Shown: positions 22,600 to 30,081 of the stretch, one piece after another
Layout of the letters: each line of letters begins with the position of its first letter
Position numbering within the stretch: position 1 is the first letter of the stretch
Assembly (NCBI RefSeq): GCF_000294775.2
Contig: NZ_CP015506.1
Span: forward strand, 2,083,501-2,147,500
DNA length: 64,000 bases
DNA from: Cytobacillus oceanisediminis 2691
GTDB lineage: Bacteria; Bacillota; Bacilli; Bacillales; Cytobacillaceae
Reading direction: 5' to 3'
The notes under the pieces: generated by a model
Database searches by the model: none
Seen by the model: only the letters and a program-made list of their open reading frames with translations
Told to the model about the DNA's origin: nothing
Program-made: the position numbers and the translations under genes

Positions 22600-23150
22600 A
22601 AATACTATCGGGTATTATTGGTTGAACCAATTTTCAAAATGGCGAGCGAATATCTTATGAGGAGTCTGAAAAAAGTTTGGCTGAATTATGTCCGAAAACG
22701 GTGACCATGACGGCATAGTAATTGTAAGGAGAAAAAGTGCGCGGATCTGCATTTTAAAGTGACATATTTGACGAGCGACAAAAAAGTTCCGGAAAAGGTG
22801 CGCGAATCCTGTGTCCTTTCGCGTCATACTTCCTAGGGAAACAAAAAACGAAGTTAATGTCCGAAAACGGTGCCTAGTGCGTCATACATTACGTAAGGGT
22901 GGGATGATATTTCGCTGAATATTACATTTATGTTACAAAAGGACAGAAATGCGCGATATTTTGCGCGAGTTCTACATGCTAATCCCTATTATAGGTAAAG
23001 GGGGTTAAAAAATCTGAGAAGGGAATGTCCGAAAGTGGATTTTCAAATGTATCATCTATTAGGTAAGGTGGGCGACTCTTCTTTCTAATCCGTATTATTT
23101 TTTTGAGGAGTTAAAGTCACCGTTTAAGACAAAAAACAAATTCGAGGAGG
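22600..23150. repeat. 0.55-kb noncoding region with repeated ATGTCCGAAAACGGTG words
   Basis: There is no convincing gene between 22543 and 23158. ATGTCCGAAAACGGTG occurs at 22688-22703 and 22857-22872, and a variant ATGTCCGAAAGTGG at 23025-23038; spacings are 169 and 168 bases. CGTCATAC recurs near 22823 and 22880. The regular spacing suggests degenerate tandem units of about 169 bp or a set of protein-binding sites. Origin, late regulatory region or RNA array are possible. Confidence 0.6.
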
Positions 23151-23158
23151 AAATTAAG

Positions 23159-23614
23159 ATGGCAAAAAGATATTACGAAGTGGTTGAGGTAAAAACAGGT
23201 GAGGCAATGGATTTCTTAATCTTGGATAAAGAGCAGTGTCCTGAAAGAGTAGCGATCATAATGAACCTGGGGGATGAATTCGAACTACGACGCGTGACTA
23301 AAACGGATAATTTAGTCGAAAAGCTTGCGGATTGGTACAACTTTTACCGAAGCGAGTCAATATCGTTGGAGCGAATCGGTTCTGTCGGAGTCGATAGCGG
23401 AATGTTGATGATTACGGACCCTTGCTACGTTAAAGAGGCTACTGATGAGAAATGCGAAGAAATCTATGAAGCTACTAAGGAAGAAGGAGCTGCGCAAATC
23501 CTAAATAGTTATGCGCTTGGATTTAATACGGCTTATGGCGACGGCATCTATGATGTTTACGCTAAGAAAGACGAGAATGGCCGTATCATTAAAGTTGAAA
23601 TCGTTATGGAGTAA
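23159..23614 (+). CDS. Conserved phage protein (DUF4241-like)
   Basis: This 151-residue protein has a C-terminal region with VGVDSGMLMITDPCYVKE and YGDGIYDVYAKKDENGRI, a pattern seen in DUF4241-like and other phage proteins of unknown role. The SD GGAGGAAAT precedes the ATG. It begins a new transcription segment after the repeat region. No catalytic role can be assigned. Confidence 0.62.
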   Translation: MAKRYYEVVEVKTGEAMDFLILDKEQCPERVAIIMNLGDEFELRRVTKTDNLVEKLADWYNFYRSESISLERIGSVGVDSGMLMITDPCYVKEATDEKCEEIYEATKEEGAAQILNSYALGFNTAYGDGIYDVYAKKDENGRIIKVEIVME

Positions 23615-23752
23615 TTACAATTAAATAAAAATTAATGTCCCACAAACTGGCCCTCCCGTGGTATTAGTAAGTGAAGGACGAAAAAGGACATAAAATATCA
23701 TGCGCTTGTCGGACTTTGATACCAACGAATAATCACAAAGGAGCTGTTACTT

Positions 23753-23971
23753 ATGGATAGCGAAACACTACGCCTTATCCGGGCGTCAAGCAACCTATCT
23801 ATCCGAGAATTTGCATCAAAAATAAACGTGAGCCATTCATTAATATCACGTATTGAAGGAGGTGATCGCCGGCTGACGGATAGAGTAAAACGAAAAGTTA
23901 TCGAGACTTTTGGGCTGACGGAGGAAAAGCTTGTCGTAATTAAGCTACTAATCAACGAAATTAAAAATTAA
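23753..23971 (+). CDS. XRE-family HTH protein
   Basis: This 72-residue single HTH domain protein has FASKINVSHSLISRIEGGDR, as in SinR/Xre-like proteins. AAAGGAG precedes the ATG. It lies 12 bases before the antirepressor gene, which suggests that the two work together in induction control. It may be a Cro-type or auxiliary repressor. Confidence 0.82.
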   Translation: MDSETLRLIRASSNLSIREFASKINVSHSLISRIEGGDRRLTDRVKRKVIETFGLTEEKLVVIKLLINEIKN

Positions 23972-23983
23972 GGGGGAGTTAAA

Positions 23984-24730
23984 TTGAATCAAGTACAAAA
24001 GTTATTTAATTATAATGAAAACCCTATTCGCACGGTAGTTTTTAATGGTGAACCACATTTTATTGCCAAAGACGTTTGCGAAGTGTTGGGGCTGACCAAC
24101 CCCACAATGGCCTTGCAAAAATTAGACGAAGACGAACGGGCTAAATTTAACTTAGGTCGTCAAGGTGAAACGAATATAGTTAACGAATACGGACTTTACA
24201 ATTTAATTCTTACCAGCAGAAAACCGGAAGCTAAACAGTTCAAGCGCTGGGTTACGCATGAAGTTCTTCCAACAATTCGCAAACACGGCGCATATATGGA
24301 CGAAAACGTGCTTGTAAATGCCATTAGTAACCCGGACTTTATGATTGGATTGCTTGAAAATTTAAAGGTAGAACGTAAAGCCCGTGAGCTACTTGAGCAC
24401 AGAGTAGCTGAGGATAGACCCAAATTAACGTATTACGATACGATTCTTGCTTCTGAAAATGCAGTAAACATTTCACAAATCGCGGAAGATTATGGGATGA
24501 GTGGCGCGGCTTTAAATAAGATTTTAAATGAGGAAAGAGTTCAATACCGGCTTGGAGGACAGTGGTTATTGTACAGTAAATATAAAAACAAGGGGTACAC
24601 CAAGTCGAAAACATTTTCTGTAGGTGACGGTAATGCTAAACAACATACTCAATGGACTCAAAAAGGAAGGTTATTCATTCATGAGCTTTTAACTGAGAGA
24701 GGTATTTTATCGTTGTATGACCGTCTTTGA
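23984..24730 (+). CDS. BRO-N/KilAC-type phage antirepressor
   Basis: This 248-residue protein has an N-terminal BRO domain (TVVFNGEPHFIAKDVCEVLG, then FKRWVTHEVLPTIRKHGAYM) and a C-terminal KilAC antirepressor domain (ENAVNISQIAEDYGMSGAAL, then LGGQWLLYSKY and TQKGRLFIHELL). Such proteins bind or displace phage repressors during induction. The start is TTG after AGGGGGAG. It is followed by a hairpin. Confidence 0.9.
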   Translation: MNQVQKLFNYNENPIRTVVFNGEPHFIAKDVCEVLGLTNPTMALQKLDEDERAKFNLGRQGETNIVNEYGLYNLILTSRKPEAKQFKRWVTHEVLPTIRKHGAYMDENVLVNAISNPDFMIGLLENLKVERKARELLEHRVAEDRPKLTYYDTILASENAVNISQIAEDYGMSGAALNKILNEERVQYRLGGQWLLYSKYKNKGYTKSKTFSVGDGNAKQHTQWTQKGRLFIHELLTERGILSLYDRL

Positions 24731-24734
24731 AATA

Positions 24735-24770
24735 AAATAGCCTGATGCGCCAACATCAAGCTTATTATTT
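24735..24770 (+). terminator. Possible terminator after the antirepressor
   Basis: AAATAGCCTGATG pairs with CATCAAGCTTATT with one bulge and one wobble; a short T run follows. Confidence 0.45.
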
Positions 24771-24868
24771 TGCGCCCAATATCGGGAGCGTCGATATATT
24801 TATCCAATTATATTATACTTCGTTCCCCGATAAAAGGCAAGCTAAACTAACAAAACGGGGGGATTTTA

Positions 24869-26113
24869 ATGGAAACTGAAAAGAGGTTAAGGTTATTTGA
24901 AGAAGTTTTATTCGAATTAAAGAACCGGAGTACGGAGCATACTTTTGTCCCGAGGCATCCGAAACTTAAACGGACAATCCTTAGTCTTATTACGGCATTA
25001 TCTCGTAAGGGAAGTTTTGAGGAGAGAGAATTATACAACTCCGCCGTGACCATAGCTTGGGAAGTCCTTGGTAGCTTTTCGCTGGCGGAAGATGTAGATT
25101 GGGACGAAGTCATCTCCGGAGAGGATAAGTTAAATCTCAACCGAATAGTAAAGGCGATAGTAAGGAAAATCGAGCACGAGTTGCCCGCCATTGCTAATCC
25201 GAACACACGGCGCCTGTATGATCCGGAAACTGGCGGTAAAGTATTCGTCACAGTTAATTTTGAATCGCTCGACCGTCCTTTATACGACGAGGCAGGTGAC
25301 GTTGTTGGTTCGCTAGTTGAAGAAGTTTCGGAGTCTTTCTTTGCGCCTAGTTTCACCTACGCTAAAAATCCGTTTCTTGAGTGGTTTCGCAATAACCGCC
25401 ACGAATTTCTAACCGCCAGGCAAAATGAATTTATTGACGGCCTTTCAACCGGCTTGCTGAAAAAAGACTCCGATTATATTGACGATAACGACTTCGAAAA
25501 GCTGGCCGGCATGAAAACGCATGACCTCGACCGAATCAAGAAGCGAATTAAAGAACGAACGTTGAAAGCCTGGGAGGAACAACGGAGAGAAATGCCGGAA
25601 TTAACTAGACGAGGCTCTTACCTTGCGAGGCAAATAACGGAGTGGAAAGCGTTTCTTGAGCTGGCGGATTCCGACGAGCAATTAAGTAGTCAAAACGCGA
25701 GATTGTCCGAGTGGATTCGTTCCCGTGAATTTGCCGTGGATTTCGTGTATGATGCGCTCGATCATGACATATCGGCAACAAAAGGATTTGTGGCTTATTT
25801 AAAGGACGAAACTAAAGAAATAGCTCCAACGTCGTTATACGAAATTTATGTGTTAGTTGTTGCTGAAGTTGAGCGATTGGCTGGTGAATTGGCACGAATA
25901 AGCAGGGGAACACTGGAGAAGTCACCGGATCAGGAGTTGAGAGACGTTAACGCTAAGAGGCGCCGTGACTACAAGGAGTTCACTCAAGAACAGCCTTGCT
26001 ACTGGTATGATGCGAACGGTGAATTAATGCGTGTGTTTAAATCAAATTTAAAAGAATACAAGATAATGGACCTTAACGCGTTCGGTCATTTAACAGATAA
26101 AAGAGATTTTTAG
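24869..26113 (+). CDS. Sigma-70-like phage protein (414 aa)
   Basis: The N-terminal part resembles sigma region 2 (ELYNSAVTIAWEVLGSF and LNLNRIVKAIVRKIEHEL). The linker FESLDRPLYDEAGDVVGSLV is the SLDxPxxDExG pattern typical between sigma regions, and FLTARQNEFIDGL followed by HDLDRIKKRIKERTLKAWEE reads as region 4. About 190 further residues form a helical C-terminal extension not seen in ordinary sigma factors. It lies upstream of the replication and late genes, so a late-gene sigma or appropriator is plausible. The SD is ACGGGGGGA. Confidence 0.7.
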   Translation: METEKRLRLFEEVLFELKNRSTEHTFVPRHPKLKRTILSLITALSRKGSFEERELYNSAVTIAWEVLGSFSLAEDVDWDEVISGEDKLNLNRIVKAIVRKIEHELPAIANPNTRRLYDPETGGKVFVTVNFESLDRPLYDEAGDVVGSLVEEVSESFFAPSFTYAKNPFLEWFRNNRHEFLTARQNEFIDGLSTGLLKKDSDYIDDNDFEKLAGMKTHDLDRIKKRIKERTLKAWEEQRREMPELTRRGSYLARQITEWKAFLELADSDEQLSSQNARLSEWIRSREFAVDFVYDALDHDISATKGFVAYLKDETKEIAPTSLYEIYVLVVAEVERLAGELARISRGTLEKSPDQELRDVNAKRRRDYKEFTQEQPCYWYDANGELMRVFKSNLKEYKIMDLNAFGHLTDKRDF

Positions 26114-26245
26114 TCTCTAAGTAAATTTAGACATAGATATTCAATTTAAATTATAACTGACACTTATTCAATAGTCAATCTATAGAAATACCTAATTTAT
26201 GGCGTAATTAGTAGTGAGGGGAGCGTTGCAACAGGTACTATCTCG

Positions 26246-26294
26246 ACCCGAGTTTGGCGATGCTCTCCACTGATTATGCCAGTCGGGTTTTTTA
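26246..26294 (+). terminator. Terminator with long imperfect stem
   Basis: ACCCGA pairs with TCGGGT and inner GGC with GCC around a long loop, followed by T6 at 26288-26293. It lies 25 bases before the next gene. Confidence 0.55.
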
Positions 26295-26317
26295 ATTTGA
26301 AAGGAGCGAGGCTAAAC

Positions 26318-26950
26318 ATGTCAGAGTGGACAAAAGATTCTCTGCGAAAACAATTATTTGAACTAATGTCCGATGGAAAGAAAGTAAATCCGCAAAGTGT
26401 TGGTAACATCGAGGGCTTTTACAGTGCAGCCAAGAAACTCTATGGCACGTACGAAGAGTTTTTACTCGAACACGGCCTTAATCCTGCGGTCTGTTTCCAT
26501 CGAAATCGAAACTTAAATTCTATTAAAAGCGCTACGGGCCTTCTTTTTGAGGAGGTCCTTGGCGATATATTAGCTGAATTAAAGCTCAACGTGATCCAAG
26601 AAACAGTAAACGGCTGCCGACCGGACTTTATCGTCAGAACCCCCGTAAGTGAAAAGTGGATTGACGCAAAGTTAACGGAACTAACAGCGTTAAGGTCAAA
26701 GTCAATAAGTAAATACGTTGGCCACTGCGATAAGTTAATTCTCGTTTATCTGATCGGTGATGACAAGGACTACAACATTACCGATAAAGTGCGTGTTGTT
26801 TCCGTTAATAAATTCATAGATATGCTAACCAGCGACGAATCTAAAGAGGCTTACCGCAAACGGCTTAAGTTGATCGTGAAGATTGCGGACGCTGCCGACA
26901 AAGAGATAAAGGATTTTGGCGAGACAGTTGATTATGCGGAGGTAGTTTGA
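26318..26950 (+). CDS. PD-(D/E)XK-like nuclease protein
   Basis: This 210-residue protein has a central motif CRPDFIVRTP followed by WIDAKLTELTALRS and LILVYLIGDD, the D-x(n)-D-x-K arrangement of PD-(D/E)XK nucleases (D in RPDF, D and K in IDAK). The N-terminal 80 residues look like a DNA-binding repeat domain (NPQSVGNIEGFYSAAKKLYG). The ATG at 26318 follows AAAGGAG at 12 bases. It is perhaps a phage recombination or host-DNA-degrading nuclease; not proven. Confidence 0.65.
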   Translation: MSEWTKDSLRKQLFELMSDGKKVNPQSVGNIEGFYSAAKKLYGTYEEFLLEHGLNPAVCFHRNRNLNSIKSATGLLFEEVLGDILAELKLNVIQETVNGCRPDFIVRTPVSEKWIDAKLTELTALRSKSISKYVGHCDKLILVYLIGDDKDYNITDKVRVVSVNKFIDMLTSDESKEAYRKRLKLIVKIADAADKEIKDFGETVDYAEVV

Positions 26951-27130
26951 ATGGAGAATAGATTTTTCTACTGTTATTCGCCGGTATTGTACCGGTTTTT
27001 ACGGGAGTCGGGCGTTAAGTATATTTGTACCGGACTGAACGAGTCAACTATGCGTCAGTTCTGGCAGTTCGAACGAAACGATAAGCTGAACGATCTTTTA
27101 ACGGAGTATGCCGGTAACAAGCCGGCTTAA
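26951..27130 (+). CDS. DUF5659-like small phage protein
   Basis: The 59-residue frame MENRFFYCYSPVLYRFLRES... VKYICTGLNEST...FWQFERNDKL begins one base after the stop of the nuclease-like gene. The YSPVLYRFL and TMRQFWQF blocks recall DUF5659 proteins of Firmicutes phages. It is translationally coupled to the upstream gene. Function unknown. Confidence 0.6.
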   Translation: MENRFFYCYSPVLYRFLRESGVKYICTGLNESTMRQFWQFERNDKLNDLLTEYAGNKPA

Positions 27131-27164
27131 GCTCCGCCTTTATGTTGAAGGGAGATAAGCGAAA

Positions 27165-27626
27165 ATGAGCGAAAGGTTTAAGCAACTGGCGCAAGAAGCT
27201 GCGCAAAGAAAAGCGTACAGCCTTCGGGACGACAACGGCCTGTCTGGCTACGCAACTATTCCACACGACATGTATCGCCGCCTGGTTCCTCTCGCAAGGG
27301 AATACGAAAAAGGCAACGCGGACATCGTGCTGGTTTATACGTACTTACTGTCGAACGTGAACGGCCAGCGAGATAACGACCGTTATATGAGCGCATTTAC
27401 TTCCGTCGAGCGTATCGCAGCTGATACCGGCATCGGACGCAACAGGATAGCGAAACTGTCCAACGTGCTTGAGGCGGTTGGTTTGCTGAAGACTGCGTAT
27501 GATTATACGTCAAACAAGCGTGACAAGCTTTACTTTCCGATGTACTATTCCGCGTTGACTGACGAGCAGATACGGCACAATCTCGATGTGTTATACGGTA
27601 AAGATTCGTTAATCACCGTAGAGTGA
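27165..27626 (+). CDS. Winged-helix replication initiator-like protein
   Basis: This 153-residue protein has a replication-initiator-type winged helix (FTSVERIAADTGIGRNRIAK, then LSNVLEAVGLLKTAYDY). Its stop codon lies within the first of three 24-bp iterons that continue downstream. Coupling of an initiator gene with its own iterons is the classic arrangement of theta-type origins in phages and plasmids. The SD GAAGGGAG precedes the ATG. The role is inferred from the HTH and the repeats. Confidence 0.72.
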   Translation: MSERFKQLAQEAAQRKAYSLRDDNGLSGYATIPHDMYRRLVPLAREYEKGNADIVLVYTYLLSNVNGQRDNDRYMSAFTSVERIAADTGIGRNRIAKLSNVLEAVGLLKTAYDYTSNKRDKLYFPMYYSALTDEQIRHNLDVLYGKDSLITVE

Positions 27627-27725
27627 ATTAGGTCAATCACTGTAGAGTGACTTAGCTAAATCACCGTAGAGTGACGGTAATAAGAACAAACGTAATAAAA
27701 ACAAACGTAATAAAAACAAACAAAA
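27612..27725. repeat. Iteron array and AT-rich region, candidate prophage replication origin
   Basis: ATCACYGTAGAGTGA occurs at 27612-27626, 27636-27650 and 27660-27674, an exact 24-bp period; each unit contains a TCAC/GTGA dyad. It is followed by 15-bp repeats of AAACAAACGTAATAA (27683-27712 plus a partial third), which are highly AT-rich. Iterons beside an AT-rich unwinding element and an initiator gene are the normal parts of an origin. Confidence 0.7.
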
Positions 27726-27901
27726 CATTGCGCCACTAGAAAATCACTAGTGTCGCTGCCATCTTTTAATAAAAGATATTTGCGCAAAAAGAATATGCGA
27801 TATAGATACTAATACCTTATTGCATGAAAGATTATTCGAAGAAGAAAAGAAGAAGATAAGCGTCCAGCCGGCGCCATTTTAATTTAAAGGGGAAATGATA
27901 A
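27627..27901. other. Noncoding stretch downstream of the iterons
   Basis: Besides the iterons it holds a hairpin CACTAG/CTAGTG (27733-27751) and a palindromic ATCTTTT/AAAAGAT near 27761-27778. I find no further gene. Confidence 0.4.
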
Positions 27902-28198
27902 ATGACTAGATTTGATATTGAAAAGCCGACTAAACCAGTAACCGACTTCACACGTAGACCAGCTAAGGTTGTGAAGGATACGCAGAGAAATAAATATATT
28001 ATCGAACTTGATTACTTGCCGGAAGTTTTACTTGTATCGGATTTGCAAGGCTCTGGGGACGATATGACACTTTACACTGAAGTTTTATTTCAGGGAGAAC
28101 GACCAAGGTACTACGAGATAGACGCAAACTATTCCTTTGAAAATAAGAAAGTGGATGACGTAGATATTAAATTGAAAGCCGCACCAAAAAAGAACTAA
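27902..28198 (+). CDS. Hypothetical phage protein (98 aa)
   Basis: This soluble, mixed-charge protein (MTRFDIEKPTKPVTDFTRRP... ending KAAPKKN) is predicted to be beta-rich in the middle. GGGGAAATGAT precedes the ATG. It lies directly before the small terminase, so it may belong to the packaging operon. No family is recognised. Confidence 0.6.
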   Translation: MTRFDIEKPTKPVTDFTRRPAKVVKDTQRNKYIIELDYLPEVLLVSDLQGSGDDMTLYTEVLFQGERPRYYEIDANYSFENKKVDDVDIKLKAAPKKN

Positions 28199-28213
28199 GA
28201 AGGAGGTAATACG

Positions 28214-28609
28214 ATGGCACTCAAATCACTCGGCGCCGAACACTACAAGGCTATCGGGCTACTCGCGGTTCCAAAACGCGGAGGCAAGTCTTACGATGAG
28301 ATTGCCGCAGAGTGTGGCGTACATGTTAATACGCTATACAATTGGCGCAAAGACCCGTTATTCGAACGTGAATATAAGCGAGAGATTGTCCGTGCATCTG
28401 CCGATAAGTTGCCGGAGATATTCGCTGCAATACCACAACACATCATCAAGGACGGAAATGCCGCCTTATTTAAAACGCTACTGCAGGCGAATGACATGCT
28501 GACAGACCGTGTAGAGGTTAACGCAGAGATTAAGTCGGACAAGGACATTGACGCTATCAAGGCGAAGCTTGCCCGTTATCGTGGCGTTTCCACAACCGAG
28601 CAGGAATGA
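28214..28609 (+). CDS. Small terminase subunit-like protein (phBC6A51-type HTH)
   Basis: This 131-residue protein has an N-terminal helix-turn-helix (SYDEIAAECGVHVNTLYNWR) followed by helical oligomerisation segments (ADKLPEIFAAIPQHIIKDGN), as in the phBC6A51 HTH family that acts as TerS in Bacillus phages. It would recognise the pac or cos site and load TerL. The SD AGAAGGAGG precedes the ATG. It is separated from TerL by a reversed recombinase gene. Confidence 0.8.
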   Translation: MALKSLGAEHYKAIGLLAVPKRGGKSYDEIAAECGVHVNTLYNWRKDPLFEREYKREIVRASADKLPEIFAAIPQHIIKDGNAALFKTLLQANDMLTDRVEVNAEIKSDKDIDAIKAKLARYRGVSTTEQE

Positions 28610-28743
28610 CGCTTATATAATAGAAAGAACTAGGGTGCGCTTGTCCTGGCGTATGTGAATCGGTGTGGATTTGCGCTATTTCATCGGCTGCGGCTGCCTG
28701 ACGTGTGCCTGCCCGGGATTTTTTCAAAACAAAAAGCCGTCCG

Positions 28744-29457
28744 TCATAATATCGGATCAGCTTCGAGGTTGCCAAGGTATAAGTCTTCTCGGTCCAGGGC
28801 GCGCTTGACTTGCATTTGCGTGAAGTGCTTGCCGTCCTGAGTCGTATGGCCTTCGTCGTTAAGCCGGTCAGCAACGGATTGCAGCGACAGCCCTTCAGCG
28901 CGTAAAGCGAAGAGTCTACGGACTGTATCGACTTTATCAGCGTTGATGTGCAGGCGTTTGCTGCCTTTCTCTGCGGTATAACCTAACGGCGCCCTGCCGC
29001 CAGCGAAGCCGCCTTGCTTGCGTTTGTACTCTCTCGCAGTGGCTAATCGTTGGGCGATACGTTGCTTTTCGAATTCAGCGAACGCCCCCATCATCTGACG
29101 CATAAGAGCCATCTCCGGCGTACTACCGTTGAAGGGCTCACGCACCGACTCGAGCTCTACGCCCTTGACTGCCAGCTCCTTCTCGATGAACAGTTGGCCG
29201 TATAGATCACGGCTTATGCGATCGTATTTAGGAACGATTACCTTTGCGAAATCCTTTGCGGCCGATAGCATTCGGTTAAGCTCCGGACGGTCGAGCGTGG
29301 AGCCAGAGATACCTTCATCGACATACACGTCAAGCAGGTCATATCCCTTTGCGCGGCAGTAGCTCTCAAGCTCCTCGCGTTGTACAGGTAGCCCGAACTT
29401 ATCTTCGCTAGCTTGTTCAGAGGTTGAAACGCGAATATAACCGACAACTTTAACCAT
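28744..29457 (-). CDS. Serine recombinase (resolvase/invertase type)
   Basis: This 237-residue protein has an N-terminal resolvase catalytic domain with the nucleophile Ser in VGYIRVSTSEQ, then the conserved VPKYDRISRDLYGQLFIEKE region and FAEFEKQRIAQRLATARE, and a C-terminal recombinase/HTH part. It is the only gene on the reverse strand in the packaging block, lying between the small terminase and TerL. It may be a selfish insertion, a DNA invertase or a multimer resolvase; the tyrosine integrase is the more likely agent of integration. Confidence 0.9.
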   Translation of the reverse strand: MVKVVGYIRVSTSEQASEDKFGLPVQREELESYCRAKGYDLLDVYVDEGISGSTLDRPELNRMLSAAKDFAKVIVPKYDRISRDLYGQLFIEKELAVKGVELESVREPFNGSTPEMALMRQMMGAFAEFEKQRIAQRLATAREYKRKQGGFAGGRAPLGYTAEKGSKRLHINADKVDTVRRLFALRAEGLSLQSVADRLNDEGHTTQDGKHFTQMQVKRALDREDLYLGNLEADPIL

Positions 29458-29750
29458 ACTTAATCAACAACCTTTCGTTATGAAAAACGTTTGTTAAAAG
29501 AAACGTTATTTATTAAGTTAATTGTATTTCATTTCCATAACGATTGCAATAATAAAGAGTTATTTTTTCAGACCCCCAGCCAAGGGGTCAGGCCCAATAT
29601 TTTTGAGAATTAAGTGTCGAACAAATCCGAGCGTCAGAAAAACGCTTTGACTTTACTTAACTAAAGCGGACTCTTACCGAATGCCTAACAGTAGGAATGA
29701 AGGTGAAAACGCCTCTCTCGTCGAACTATTGGACGAAAGGAGGTGCGACA
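29458..29750. other. Noncoding region with recombinase-site-like repeats
   Basis: Repeated AACGTT words (near 29485 and 29502) and CGTTATGAAAAACG lie just upstream of the serine recombinase start, as expected for res or operator sites. A GACCCC/GGGGTC hairpin lies at 29571-29589. Confidence 0.35.
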
Positions 29751-30017
29751 GTGATTGATAAGTCAAAAGTATTAACAGCGCGACTGGTCATCTTCAATTG
29801 CATTATGGAAGGTGAGCACGCCGACCCAGAGAAATGCGACGTTACGCCTGAGGAGTTTATAGAAATAGTCCAAGGTATGGACGAAGATCGCTTAATCAGG
29901 AATGTAGCGTATAGCAAAGACGGTAGAGGGAAAGCGTTGATCGCATTCCTTAACACGGCAGAAATCACGCCAAAAGGTGAAGCTTACATCGACGAACTAA
30001 TACGAAAACATAGCTAA
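29751..30017 (+). CDS. YjcQ-like winged-helix protein
   Basis: This 88-residue protein has the pattern of YjcQ family winged helices: VLTARLVIFNCIMEGEHADP, CDVTPEEFIEIVQGM, then a C-terminal ITPKGEAYIDELI. The start is GTG with AAAGGAGGTG upstream. It lies between the serine recombinase and TerL. It is probably DNA-binding; the role is unknown. Confidence 0.65.
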   Translation: MIDKSKVLTARLVIFNCIMEGEHADPEKCDVTPEEFIEIVQGMDEDRLIRNVAYSKDGRGKALIAFLNTAEITPKGEAYIDELIRKHS

Positions 30018-30081
30018 CGGAAAAGGCAATCGATTAATTTCGGTTGTCTTTTTTTAATTCCACGGAAAGGAGGCGGTCACT

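Noticed and set aside
22688-23038. CRISPR array in the noncoding repeat region
   Set aside because: Only three 14-16 bp copies separated by about 150 bases, with no spacer-like organisation.
27612-27725. CRISPR-like array
   Set aside because: Repeat units are 24 and 15 bp with no unique spacers of uniform length and no cas genes; they fit iterons and AT-rich origin repeats.
28620-28743. A plus-strand gene between the small terminase and the serine recombinase
   Set aside because: Possible frames overlap the antisense of the recombinase and lack an SD; the translated sequence is rich in Arg, Leu and Cys, as expected for a shadow frame.
29571-29589. GACCCC/GGGGTC hairpin as a terminator of the serine recombinase
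   Set aside because: It lies upstream of the recombinase start and has no T run in a suitable direction; left as an unexplained hairpin.
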